Assembly (NCBI RefSeq): GCF_024178165.1
Contig: NZ_JAMZIE010000009.1
Location: 23,663 to 87,662 of the forward strand
Direction: 5' to 3'
Source: Halohasta salina
GTDB lineage: Archaea > Halobacteriota > Halobacteria > Halobacteriales > Haloferacaceae
DNA: 64,000 nt
Below, in pieces: positions 25,345-34,147 of this stretch; position 1 is the stretch's first letter; each line of letters begins with the position of its first letter. Under the pieces are notes generated by a model. That model was not told where the DNA came from, ran no database searches, and saw only the letters and a list, made by a program, of their open reading frames with translations. The position numbers and the translations under genes were made by a program.

Positions 25345-27345
25345 GAGGTAACTACAGTCATGACCAATCCGTTCTTTTTATAGGCGATTTTATCAGTGCC
25401 ACATTTGCGGTCGTAGTCTTGCAATTTCTATTGAACATATGATCTCGGTTCTTTTTGAAAATAACAGGTCTACTACTTCACCATGTCTTCAACGCTCTCC
25501 TCAAGACGTGAGATTTTTCGAGAGATTGCGACGACTTCGTATTACAATTGGCCAGCCTACGATACAATACCACTGTACGATACCTCCTCGCTTGGAGCAC
25601 TTGATGAGGATATCAGAACTGTTGCCTCTGTTTGGTTTAGTCATGACTCCCACAACTCGGTTGACGAGTTCATTTGCGATTTACCACTACAATACATGGA
25701 TTTCACAGGTCATGATCGGTACAGCAGTTCAACAACGTACCGTATGCGAACGCTGGTACGCTTATCTCTCCTGAAGGAAGTCCACGGATGGGAGCACGAG
25801 ACATCACTTGTCGAGTATCTTGAACGCTATCCGAACGTCCGGCAGCAGATTGACTTTGAGACCGTCCCTGATCAGTCGACACTGTGGCGAACGTGGCACC
25901 GCCGACTCCCGACAACCCTCCGAGAAACGATTCAGAAGGGTGCTCGGGCAATCCTGATCAAAGCTGAGGATGAAGGTGTCAGTATTCCCAGAAAGCCTTC
26001 ACGCCAATTTCGTAGTGACGAGAGTGGTGATGGAAATTTTACGGATCAATTGGTACACTAGATCGGGCTGAAGAGATCACTACTCACGTGGGTCAGATTG
26101 CCTATCCTGCGTTCTCACTTGAACGTGGAGAGAGCTGTGAAATACACGAACATGCGTTCTGGGACCTACAGACGTATCTCGGTTTGCGCGAAAATTTAGC
26201 GGCGGATGAGGGGGCTCTCAGTTTCGTTCACGAATCACGGCGTGATCGAACACCGCTCGGGCATACCCACCGAGATCACCTCCGAAGCCTCTCAGTCGAC
26301 CAAATTAGAGAGATGTACCGGCAGGCAGTCGACCGACTCTTAGATAGGGTAGCAGCGACGGAGGAGTTCTATTGTGCCGGAATCGTGGCAATCGAGATTA
26401 CCGAGACCGATCCCTTTACAGGCGACCGAACTGGCCACGAAGACGAGATTATCGGGACAAAAGAGCCAACTGACGAGTACGCCTACCAGTGGGCGACAGT
26501 ACAGCTGGTCGGAAACGCTGTCCCACTTGTCCTCGATGCACGACCAGTTCGACGAGGGGAGTCACGGAAGGAGATCGTCGACGATCTACTGGACTCGGCT
26601 GAGGACCTCGTGCACGTTGATAATGTCTTGATGGATCGTGAGTTCGACAGCCAGCACGTGCTGGAGATGATCAGTCAACGCGGACTCTCATATGTCGTCC
26701 CGAAACGGATGCAGACCAGCGAGAGAGCCCAAGCAAAGCGACTCATCCAACGAGGGGAAGATCGGTATGAGACCGACCGGAAACTCCACCTCGGAAACAA
26801 CGAGTGGCACGAAACGACGCTGATCTACCGACGTAAAGAGAACTCCGAGCACGACGATCACCGGCAGTACTCGGTGTTCATAACGAATCGGGGGAGCGGG
26901 CACCTCACTGAGTACGGCTACCGGTGGGAGATCGAGAGCGGGTACAAATCGATCAAGCGGTTCATGGCTGCGATAACCTCAAAAAATTTTGGGCTACGGT
27001 TCTTCTACTTCGCGTTCGCGTGTCTCCTGTACTCGATCTGGCGAGCAGTCGATCTGCTGGTACAGGTCGAGTTGACCGGTGAGTATGACCATTCACCGCT
27101 GATTACAGCGGACAACACGCTGACCCTGCTGAAGAAGCAGACAGGAATCGGGTAGTGAGGTGTTTTGTTCGGGTTAGCAGACCGTCTGAGTGGCTACACT
27201 GCTAGATATATCAAAATCTGTTCGTATGATTGGCAGAATAACAAGAATGGCTGTTTGGAGAGCGACCTGAGGCAGTTTCCACTGACCGAATCGGTCAAAT
27301 TCACGCATTATAGCCCCGCTAAACCCACTGTAGTCTCAACTTACC
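25345..27345 (+). mobile_element. IS4-superfamily insertion sequence, copy 2 (frameshifted)
   Basis: This is the second copy of the element type at 838-2752. Its 3' end is fixed by the shared terminal sequence CCACTGTAGTCTCAACTT at about 27325-27343. The 5' end is estimated from AACTACAGT near 25352-25361, which imperfectly mirrors that terminus. Transposase homology is strong, but its frame is broken, so it is not autonomous. Confidence 0.65.
25483..27155 (+). pseudogene. IS4-superfamily transposase, frameshifted
   Basis: The first frame (25483-26061) encodes the N-terminal 192 residues and stops shortly after SRQFRSDESGDG. Homology continues in another frame from about 26060, with LDRAEEITTHV matching LDNADRVTEHV of copy 1, to 27155. 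The C-terminal half retains AIEITETDPFTGD, DNVLMDREFD and the YREK signature YGYRWEIESGYKSIK. A single-base indel near 26050 separates them. Without frameshifting it would be inactive. Confidence 0.88.
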
Positions 27346-27411
27346 GGTTGTCGAATTGATATAGCGGTATAAAGTTTACAATTGCAGTAACGATGAAATT
27401 CTCTGGCCCCA

Positions 27412-28698
27412 CTATAGGGGGTTAAACGCCTCAGCTAGCTGTTCCCGCATGAACTGTCGACGTAACTGGCGAGACCGATTGTCTGAAAGGTAGTTTTGCA
27501 TGACGACCTGTGGATCACTACTGCCCTGTTCTGCAGCAATTTCTTCGACTCCATCAAGCACGCCCTCCAGAACCGCAGTATAGGTATCGTACCAGAACCG
27601 TCGACAGAGCTGTGGACTGGGCTGTTCACCGTCGATTTGCTCTGGGAGATCGGCCTTTGACGCAAGCGCTCGGAAGCGGTTGCGGATTGTATCTCTCGTG
27701 ACGTGTGGTTTCGCCCCCTGTGAGGACGGGAACAGATAGCCAGACCATGTCTCATCGGCTGCCAATGTCTCTATCCGTGAGTCCAGCAGATCCGCTCCAA
27801 ACAACACAGAGACCTCTCCAGGGCCGTTTTTCCGGTCTTCGAATTCGATATAGGGGACATCGTTGTCTGGGACATCACGATTGAATTGTGAGACATGCAG
27901 GCCAGCGACTTCACTGGCTCGGAGGCCCCAACCAGCCAAGGCCATAATCAAGAGTTTCGCTCGGGTTTCGGTGGTCGCTGCAACGAGCTCCTGAATGTGT
28001 TCAGCAGAAAGCGACGGCGTTGAGGAGGCCCCGACTTCCCATTTGAACTCGTCGTAGAGTCCACTCGCCGGATTAAGCGAGGCAATCCGTCGACCGACGA
28101 GATGTTGATACCACGCATCGACGATGCGCCGCACCCGCTGGAGCGTTTGAGCACTGTATTCGTGGTCAGCACCTTCATTGAGCCAATCGAAGGCTGCATA
28201 ACAGGCGTCGACAGCCTCGTAGGCCGGTATCTCTTCGTCTCGTTGGATGGGTGTGAGGAGATCGTCGGTATCGTTGGCTTCCGTATAGGCCCGGACATAG
28301 AGATTGAGCCGTGTCCTGAGTGCGTCGACCGAGGACTGAGCGAGACTGTACCGCGACTGACGACGATCGAGAAAGCCCTCAAGCGCAGCTACTGTCTCGC
28401 TGTCTTGGGTAGCCCAGTCGTACCCGTCGTCGACGCCGAGCGCAAGGGTTTCAGCCCAGAAGTCGCCAAAAGAGCGACCGTGGTGCCGTCGGAGGGCAGC
28501 AACAAACGATCGCGCACCGTGGTCCCGAAACCACTGGTGGCTGGGCTTTTCGGTCGTGGGATCGATATCTTCGGCCTCGAGACACGGAGCGATACGGTCC
28601 CAGTACAGTTCGACAAAGTCCTCCAGCGAACATTCTGTCCATCGGATATCGTCGAATGTAGGTGAGTCACCGTCCAGAGTCTGCGGGGAGTCACTCAT
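27412..28698 (-). CDS. Tyrosine recombinase / phage-type integrase
   Basis: A 428-aa recombinase. The C-terminal catalytic domain (about 230-428) has the first Arg in GWGLRASEVAGL (R260), Lys290 in EFEDRKNGPG, the box-II-like SPQLCRRFWYD and the nucleophile Tyr403 in MQNYLSDN. Box II is normally HxxR; here it reads QxxR (Q363 to R366). The N-terminal half is helical, like the SAM-like core-binding domain. It could integrate the surrounding island or resolve plasmid multimers. A 15-bp near-perfect inverted repeat lies about 120 bp upstream. No tRNA gene is visible beside it. Confidence 0.88.
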   Translation of the reverse strand: MSDSPQTLDGDSPTFDDIRWTECSLEDFVELYWDRIAPCLEAEDIDPTTEKPSHQWFRDHGARSFVAALRRHHGRSFGDFWAETLALGVDDGYDWATQDSETVAALEGFLDRRQSRYSLAQSSVDALRTRLNLYVRAYTEANDTDDLLTPIQRDEEIPAYEAVDACYAAFDWLNEGADHEYSAQTLQRVRRIVDAWYQHLVGRRIASLNPASGLYDEFKWEVGASSTPSLSAEHIQELVAATTETRAKLLIMALAGWGLRASEVAGLHVSQFNRDVPDNDVPYIEFEDRKNGPGEVSVLFGADLLDSRIETLAADETWSGYLFPSSQGAKPHVTRDTIRNRFRALASKADLPEQIDGEQPSPQLCRRFWYDTYTAVLEGVLDGVEEIAAEQGSSDPQVVMQNYLSDNRSRQLRRQFMREQLAEAFNPL

Positions 28699-29109
28699 TA
28701 AATGGTTCCTCCTCGGTCGCGAAAATCGCGTAAGGGAGCCCGATCGCTGTCTGTCGACCTAATTCTAAGAGTGGCATAGACTGGTCGTTTAGCCATTCAG
28801 TAGAGAATCTTATAATTCTGTGGGTTATGCAGACCAGTACAGTCTGCTAAACCCACGCAAATGTGGTGGAATAATCCGCGGTAAGAATAAATCATATTAC
28901 GCTATACAAAATTAGCCGCTCTGGCCGCCGCTCGGTGGTGGTCAAGCGGTACCTTCCGACGATAATCCGTATCAAACGACTGTATTTCGGGATCCCAACT
29001 CCGACTGGAGCGCCTGCCATCTGCAGCATGCCGATTGGACTCCTGATGAGTGACGACCCCGTCTCGCGCTCGACAGGCCATCTATCGACACGATCGTTTG
29101 AGAGAGTCC
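28699..29109. other. Intergenic region containing a 15-bp inverted repeat
   Basis: No supported gene. The arms GTGGGTTATGCAGAC (28820-28834) and GTCTGCTAAACCCAC (28842-28856) are complementary except at two central positions, around a 7-bp spacer. They may be the operator of the integrase gene or part of a recombination site. The rest shows nothing recognisable. Confidence 0.5.
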
Positions 29110-29516
29110 GAACTGAAGTCGTCGACTACAGACATGCGGAGCGTTTCAACCATCGCCGCGACCGCACCTTTCATATCGGTCGCTCCGCGGCCGTAGATGC
29201 GGTTGTCGACGCGCTCGCCGAGGGGATCGTAGCTCTACGCCTCGCGCTCGTAGGGCGCGGTGTCGACGTGGCCCTCGTAGAGCAGTGTCCACTCGCTGTC
29301 GCCGGGGACGATCGCTACGAGGTTCGGTTTCCCGTCGACGGACTCGATCCATTCGGTGTCGACACCCCAGTTCAAAATGCGATCTTCAAGCCACGCCAAT
29401 AGTTGGGTGGTCTCCCCAGGTGGGTTCTGGGTATCGAACGCCAGCAGATCCAGCGTCGACTCGGCGAGTCGCTCGCGGCGGGCAATATCCGCGTAGGATG
29501 GGTGGCTCTGGGTCAT
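29110..29516 (-). pseudogene. M20 peptidase (ArgE/DapE family), N-terminal fragment with stop
   Basis: From the ATG at 29516 the frame encodes LLAFDTQNPPGETTQLLAWL and TLLYEGHVDTAPYE, the metal-binding HxD region of ArgE/DapE/CPG2 deacylases. An in-frame TAG at about 29235 follows EREA. Homology continues with SYDPLGERVDNRIYGRGATD, then stops after VETLRMS. The rest of the catalytic and dimerisation domains is missing. The fragment ends roughly 400 bp from the integrase start. Confidence 0.85.
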
Positions 29517-29569
29517 GATGGTGCCTCTGAGAGGGAAGTCGCAGGGAAAACGGAGCGCGGTGTGACTAC

Positions 29570-29761
29570 TTAGCAGCAGTCGTCGCCAGCACCGCAAGCG
29601 CTGCCGTAGTCGACGCCGATCTCCCGGCCGATGGCGTCGTTACACCGCATCAGCAGGGAATTGAACTGGAACTGGCTCTGCTCGCGTTGGGCGTTGCGAA
29701 GCTCCTCGCCGAGCTCCTCTGCGGCCGCCATGACCTCGTCGTTGGAGGTGCTCAACAGCAC
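29570..29761 (-). CDS. Short Cys-tailed YlbF-like protein
   Basis: A protein of up to 63 aa starting with GTG at 29761 inside the end of the preceding gene (10-bp overlap). An ATG ten codons later is an alternative start. It aligns with the C-terminal half of the 121-aa neighbour, sharing the NDAIGREIGVDYG versus NDVISEPIGMEFA stretch. It ends in CGAGDDCC, with cysteines at 40, 56, 62 and 63. It looks like a shortened paralogue. The clustered C-terminal cysteines and position at the end of the arsDA operon suggest metal(loid) binding (inference). Confidence 0.7.
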   Translation of the reverse strand: MLLSTSNDEVMAAAEELGEELRNAQREQSQFQFNSLLMRCNDAIGREIGVDYGSACGAGDDCC

Positions 29762-30117
29762 CCACCTCCCGATGACTGGGCGAACTCCATGCCGATCGGT
29801 TCGCTGATTACGTCGTTTGTCTCCTGAAGCAACTCGATGAGGTCGGACTGTGCCGCACGGTGCTGCTGGATCGTCTCGTTTTCCGAGAGCTCCTCTTGGA
29901 GCTCTTGCAGTTCGGCCATCAGCGACTGATCGAAGTTCTGCTGCATCTGTCGCTGTTTCTGTCGGTACTCATCGAGCAGTTCCATGGCTTCGTCGTCGTT
30001 TTCGAGCCGCTCGTTGGCAGCCATGAACTGCTGGTAGGTTTCGCTGTCCTCGATGGCGTCGATGAACGCCTGAAGCTTCTGTTCGACTGCGTCTTCGACG
30101 GATTGGGTTTCACTCAT
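29752..30117 (-). CDS. YlbF/YmcA-family coiled-coil protein with CC tail
   Basis: A 121-aa, almost wholly helical protein resembling the Com_YlbF family (FMAANERLENDDEAMELLDE and a long Gln/Glu-rich helix). Unusually it ends in SSGGGCC. Its start overlaps the arsA stop by 4 bp, so it is co-translated with ArsA. YlbF-family proteins in bacteria are small adaptors, and the bacterial YlbF/YmcA/YaaT complex carries Fe-S clusters. The terminal Cys pair could deliver or sequester As(III)/Sb(III) for ArsA. That role is inferred from context only. Confidence 0.8.
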   Translation of the reverse strand: MSETQSVEDAVEQKLQAFIDAIEDSETYQQFMAANERLENDDEAMELLDEYRQKQRQMQQNFDQSLMAELQELQEELSENETIQQHRAAQSDLIELLQETNDVISEPIGMEFAQSSGGGCC

Positions 30118-32054
30118 TGGTGTGGGACTTCTGCGGTCTGTTTGTCAGTGAGCTCAGCCAGTCCGGTCACCGCGTCACCGAACGCGCTGAGTTCGTCGAG
30201 GCCGATCGGCTCGTCCCCGCGAAGGGGAGCGAGCATCATCGGTGTCTCGAATCGATCCTTGATCTCGCCGAGATACTGCTGCTGTTGGGCCCGGCGGTTG
30301 GCGAAGAAGGCGTTATCGCCGTACTCCTCGGGCAGAAGGTAGTTGGCAACGACGAACGCCGTCTCGATGCCGACCTGATCATTCAGATCTTCGGCGGCGC
30401 GGTGGGCCTCCATCATCGGCGTATACTCGGGGTACATGACGAAGGCAAAGGAACTCTTGTCGGGGTTCTGCATCGTCTCGATAACGTTGTCGTATTGGTC
30501 GCCCTTCGCGGGGGCGGCTCCCTTCGTCAGCGAGCCGAGATCCATGAACCCCTTCCAGTCGGATGGGAGTTCGAGGAGTCGGAGCGTGTGACCCGTGGGT
30601 GCGGTATCGAAGACGACGATGTCGTAGCCATCCTCGTCGAAGTAGCCGACGAACTTTTCGAGGGCGGCCATCTCTTCGGCACATGGTGATTCGAGCTCCT
30701 CTTCGACGTTGGCGATGGCCGCCTCGACGTCGATCTGGGTGTCCTCTTTGCCCTCATACATCTCCCGAACGTGGTCGAGGACCTGCTCGCGGTACTCTTC
30801 GAGAGCCTGCTCCTGATCGATGCGGGCTGCATCGAGGTTGGCCTGGCTCACCGAGGTCGGCTCGTGGCCGACGGGTTCGCCGAAGATGTCTTCGAGGTGG
30901 GCCGCGGGGTCGGTCGTGACCACTAGCGTCTCGTAGCCCGCCTCGGCGAGTTTCGTCGCCGAGGTTGCGGCGATTGTACTCTTGCCGACGCCGCCCTTCC
31001 CGGTGAAGAACAGATAGCGCGTCTCGCCGTCGACCGGCTGGAGTTTCTCGGCGACAGCATCGGGGTCGGTCAGAGGGTCGAAGTCGACCGACTCCTCGGT
31101 GTCGACGTTGGTTGCCGACCCGACGTCGACGGTGGCCTCGTCGTCGTCGTAGAGAACGCCACCGACGTCGGCAAGCAGGTCGAGACCAGCGATCTCACCG
31201 GGCTGCAGCGGGTAGGTCGCCATCGCGTCGGCGTCGAACTCGCGTTCGGCGCGCTCGATGACAGCCTGTTCGTCTTCGCGTTTGCCCTCGAAGAAGGGGT
31301 CCTCACAGACCGACTCGGGCAGGTAACCGTTGATGATCAGCAGCTGGGACTCGATGCCCAACTCGCCGAGATCCGACGCGCTCCGCTGGATCTCGTCGAC
31401 CGAGGAGTCCTCTGGTTTGCCGACGAAGGCAAACGAGGTCTTTTCGCTATCCTGGAGCGTGTCGATGGCGCGCTCGTAGTCGGCCTTTTTGTCCTCCATT
31501 GAGGCCGCGGGGCCGATACAGGTCGACCCTCCTTTTTCGAGTTCGGCGTTCCAGTCGGATGGGAGTTCCATCAGCCGGATCGTGTGACCCGTCGGCGCGG
31601 TATCGAAGACGACCACGTCGTACTCCGGGGAGTCCATGAAGTCGACGAAGTTGTCGAAGGCCGCGATCTCCTCGACACACGGGCTGTTAAGCTGTTCTTC
31701 GACCGCGCTGATCTGCTCGTCGTCGAGCAGTTCGCGCATCGGCTCGATGGTCTCCTGGCGGTAGTCCTCGGCGGCCTGATCCGGGTCGATCTCGATCGCC
31801 GAGAGGTTGTCGATGTCCTGGATCTCGGTGACCTCGTGGCCGATCTCTTGGCCGAAGATATCCGAGAGGTTCGGTGCGGGATCGGTGGTCACCAGCAGGG
31901 TGTTGTAGTCGTTGTCGGCGAGCCACGTTGCCGTCGCACAGCTGACGGTGCTCTTGCCGACGCCGCCTTTCCCGCTGAAGAAGACGAACTCGGTGTCGTC
32001 ACCGCTCGGTTCAACAATCCCTCGTGCGTCCGTCGTTGTTTGCGTTGTTGCCAT
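30114..32054 (-). CDS. arsA: Two-domain arsenite/antimonite-transporting ATPase
   Basis: A 646-aa soluble ATPase with tandem homologous halves. Each half has a P-loop SGKGGVGKST or TGKGGVGKST (about 28-36 and 348-356), a DTAPTGHT signature (151-158 and about 470) and an SPCxEEMAA-like Cys segment (C126 and its counterpart). Other cysteines (C179, C250) may complete the metalloid site. ArsA normally energises the membrane exporter ArsB. No ArsB or Acr3 is seen nearby, only the unusual permease at 34148. ArsD lies 4 bp upstream and the YlbF-like gene overlaps downstream. Confidence 0.95.
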   Translation of the reverse strand: MATTQTTTDARGIVEPSGDDTEFVFFSGKGGVGKSTVSCATATWLADNDYNTLLVTTDPAPNLSDIFGQEIGHEVTEIQDIDNLSAIEIDPDQAAEDYRQETIEPMRELLDDEQISAVEEQLNSPCVEEIAAFDNFVDFMDSPEYDVVVFDTAPTGHTIRLMELPSDWNAELEKGGSTCIGPAASMEDKKADYERAIDTLQDSEKTSFAFVGKPEDSSVDEIQRSASDLGELGIESQLLIINGYLPESVCEDPFFEGKREDEQAVIERAEREFDADAMATYPLQPGEIAGLDLLADVGGVLYDDDEATVDVGSATNVDTEESVDFDPLTDPDAVAEKLQPVDGETRYLFFTGKGGVGKSTIAATSATKLAEAGYETLVVTTDPAAHLEDIFGEPVGHEPTSVSQANLDAARIDQEQALEEYREQVLDHVREMYEGKEDTQIDVEAAIANVEEELESPCAEEMAALEKFVGYFDEDGYDIVVFDTAPTGHTLRLLELPSDWKGFMDLGSLTKGAAPAKGDQYDNVIETMQNPDKSSFAFVMYPEYTPMMEAHRAAEDLNDQVGIETAFVVANYLLPEEYGDNAFFANRRAQQQQYLGEIKDRFETPMMLAPLRGDEPIGLDELSAFGDAVTGLAELTDKQTAEVPHQ

Positions 32055-32057
32055 TAA

Positions 32058-32384
32058 TTAGGCCTCTTGAGATTGATTGGCGCGCAGTTCGGCTGCCAGC
32101 TCGTCGTAGGAGAGGTATTCTTCCTTGGCGACGATCTCGCCGTCGACGGTCGTGATCGGGAGGATCTCGGGGCCGTTCTCTTGAACGAGGTCGTAGATCT
32201 CCTCGGTGTTGAGGAACGCCTCAATGTTGTGCTGCATATTGGCACGCGAAATCTCGGCCTCGTCGAATTCGTCTTCGAGTTGGTCGAGCGCAGCACTCAG
32301 TTCGACGAGTTCGTCGTCGGGGTCCGGTCCACAGACGCCTGTGGAGCAACACATCGCTTCTTCGTAGAGTTGAATTTGGGTCAT
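32058..32384 (-). CDS. arsD: ArsD arsenic metallochaperone
   Basis: A 108-aa thioredoxin-like protein with the diagnostic Cys12-Cys13 and Cys18 (AMCCSTGVCGP) that bind As(III)/Sb(III) and hand it to ArsA. ILPITTVDGEIVAKEEYLSYDEL matches the ArsD fold and supports the assignment. It is the first gene of the arsD-arsA-ylbF-like-ylbF-like operon. The C-terminal vicinal Cys pairs found in some ArsD proteins are absent here. The two downstream small proteins carry such pairs instead. Confidence 0.93.
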   Translation of the reverse strand: MTQIQLYEEAMCCSTGVCGPDPDDELVELSAALDQLEDEFDEAEISRANMQHNIEAFLNTEEIYDLVQENGPEILPITTVDGEIVAKEEYLSYDELAAELRANQSQEA

Positions 32385-32536
32385 GGGTTGATTGATTGTT
32401 GGTCAAACGAGACTCGACTGGTCGGAACCGTCGACCGTGAGTGAAAATCGTCTTGTCTCGTACTCATTTGAGCAAAACGTGAAACAGTCACCTAAACGTT
32501 TCGATGAACACTAAACCGATTGTCGGCCGAATCGGC

Positions 32537-32929
32537 TCAGCCAACGAAGCCGTCTGCGATCCACGAACCGTCGTCATCGGCCGTTTCAGCGGTCGTGATA
32601 CACCGGGAGGCGGGCGCGCTGACCAGCACGAACGCACTTTCGGTTTCGCCGTTTCTGATCTGGCGGGTCGACTCCGGCGGGATGCGGATTACGTCACCGC
32701 TTTCCATTGCGACGGACTCGTCATCCACAACGACGGTCGCGCGGCCCTCCATGAGGATGTAGATCTCCTCGTGGTCGCTGTCGGCGTGGTCGTGTGGACG
32801 ATTCCGCCACTCCGGCTCACGGCGGGCGATCATAACGCCGACTTCCTTGCTGTCGAGTGGGTCACGCAGCGTGTGCATTGCTCCCGAAACCGGTTGGATG
32901 TTGGTGTAGTTGACGCGCGTGTACGACAT
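32537..32929 (-). CDS. Cupin-fold small protein
   Basis: About 130 aa from the ATG at 32929; a longer in-frame start at 33019 lacks coding character. The cupin motifs are RPHDHADSDHEEIYILMEG (metal-ligand His and Glu) and SGDVIRIPPESTRQIRNG. It is a single-domain cupin, perhaps metal-binding or a small-molecule sensor. It ends 153 bp from arsD on the same strand and is divergent from arsR. A link to arsenic stress is possible by position only. Confidence 0.83.
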   Translation of the reverse strand: MSYTRVNYTNIQPVSGAMHTLRDPLDSKEVGVMIARREPEWRNRPHDHADSDHEEIYILMEGRATVVVDDESVAMESGDVIRIPPESTRQIRNGETESAFVLVSAPASRCITTAETADDDGSWIADGFVG

Positions 32930-33047
32930 TATGCCCACCCCACAGTCCCAGAGTCGACTGGTGTCAGTGGTCGACGTTTTTTGTTCGTCGCTAGCCGCGT
33001 CGACTGTGACACCCGCCACTGTACTGTACGGATAACTATATACGGGC

Positions 33048-33066
33048 TTAGATTAGTAAATTCTAA
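33048..33066. promoter_or_regulatory. Inverted repeat TTAGA-N9-TCTAA between cupin and arsR, candidate ArsR operator
   Basis: The perfect 5-bp arms at 33048-33052 and 33062-33066 lie in the AT-rich divergent region. ArsR-family repressors bind AT-rich dyads overlapping promoters. The TATATAC just outside the dyad may be the cupin-gene TATA box. The assignment to this ArsR is positional. Confidence 0.4.
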
Positions 33067-33143
33067 ATTGTTTTGTTGTGGGTGAGACGATATCGTGGGT
33101 AGTGCTGCAAAAGAGTTAATTTACATGTCGATCAACTATTCGT

Positions 33144-33542
33144 ATGTCCGCGAGCAACCGGCTCCAGCGGTATCTCACCGACGAACGGGGGAGTTGTACG
33201 AACGACGCACTCCAGGAGCGACTCGAAGAACTAGAGGAGTTGGATGCAGCTGTCGGCGGCCCCGATCTCGAATCGGACGTCGACCTCCTGTCGGCGATGG
33301 CTAACGAAACGCGGTACAAGATCGTTCGCATCATTCACACGGCTGGCGAGGAGCTGTGTGTCTGTGAGTTCGCGCCACTGCTCGATGTGAGCGACAGTGC
33401 GATCAGCCATGCACTGTCACAGCTCACCGACGCCGGGCTCCTCACACGGCGAAAGGACGGCAAGTGGCGCAAGTATAACACGACCAACCGGGCGACCGCC
33501 ATGCTGGTCGCGCTCGACGGCTCCCGATCCGTCGAGCCGTAA
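33144..33542 (+). CDS. arsR: ArsR-family metalloid-responsive repressor
   Basis: A 132-aa winged-helix protein. The DNA-binding region holds LSAMANETRYKIVRIIHTAG, DVSDSAISHALSQLTDAG and the wing RRKDGKWRKYN. The ELCVCEF motif (C72, C74) at the classical ArsR alpha-3 position is a probable As(III)/Sb(III) sensor site, perhaps with C18 as third ligand. An N-terminal extension of about 45 residues precedes the fold. It heads the plus-strand half of the arsenic island. Confidence 0.92.
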   Translation: MSASNRLQRYLTDERGSCTNDALQERLEELEELDAAVGGPDLESDVDLLSAMANETRYKIVRIIHTAGEELCVCEFAPLLDVSDSAISHALSQLTDAGLLTRRKDGKWRKYNTTNRATAMLVALDGSRSVEP

Positions 33543-33612
33543 CCGATCGAGCCGTCATCTGTCATCCGTCGAGCCGTGGTCCCTCCATGCTGTCAGACGG
33601 CGTCTATTGAGA

Positions 33613-33622
33613 CATATATACA
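33613..33622 (+). promoter_or_regulatory. TATA-like element before the arsenate reductase gene
   Basis: CATATATACA lies about 48 nt upstream of the ATG at 33666. With the usual archaeal TATA-to-start spacing of about 25 nt, this predicts a leader of roughly 20 nt. It is the only strong TATA candidate between arsR and the reductase gene. Confidence 0.4.
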
Positions 33623-33665
33623 CCACATAGAAGTCGTTAATCCGACAGCGGCAGTCGGGGTCGGT

Positions 33666-34100
33666 ATGGGAGACGATTCGACGGCGACCCTTGGATTCGT
33701 GTGTGTACAGAACGCCGGGCGCAGCCAAATGTCGACCGCCTTCGCCGAACGAGAGCGTGAGCGCCGTGGGCTCGAAGACAGCGTCGAGATCATCACCGGC
33801 GGCACCCACCCCGCCGACAGCGTTCACGACGAAGTCGTGACCGTCATGGAGGATCACGATATCGACCTCTCGGATCGAACGCCGCGGGAGGTCTCCACTG
33901 ACGAACTCGAATCGTGTGACGTCGTCGCCACGATGGGCTGTTCGACGCTCGAACTCGATGCCGACGACGTCGACGTGCGTGACTGGGCACTGGACGATCC
34001 CGATGGGCAGGGTCTCGATGAGGTCCGCGCGATCCGGGACGATATCGAACAGCGCGTTACAGACCTGTTCGACGAGGTCGACACGAACGGTTCGGAGTAG
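33666..34100 (+). CDS. arsC: ArsC-type low-molecular-weight phosphatase / arsenate reductase
   Basis: A protein of 144 aa from the ATG at 33666; the in-frame extension to 33576 contains no domain sequence. The P-loop CVQNAGRSQM (C13 to R19, CX5R) belongs to the low-molecular-weight protein tyrosine phosphatase fold used by thioredoxin-coupled arsenate reductases. Later cysteines in ESCDVVATMGCS could take part in the disulfide relay. It reduces As(V) to As(III) for handling by ArsD and ArsA. Position after arsR supports reductase over phosphatase. Confidence 0.88.
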   Translation: MGDDSTATLGFVCVQNAGRSQMSTAFAERERERRGLEDSVEIITGGTHPADSVHDEVVTVMEDHDIDLSDRTPREVSTDELESCDVVATMGCSTLELDADDVDVRDWALDDPDGQGLDEVRAIRDDIEQRVTDLFDEVDTNGSE

Positions 34101-34147
34101 ATTCAGGATCTAGTGGAAGCTTAGTCGAGCGTTGACATCCTCCGAGA

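Noticed and set aside
34128..34147. TTGACATCCTCC before the permease gene as another IS200/IS605 end.
   Set aside because: Only about 12 bp match the relics at 58384 and 61246 and no hairpin follows. Too short to call.
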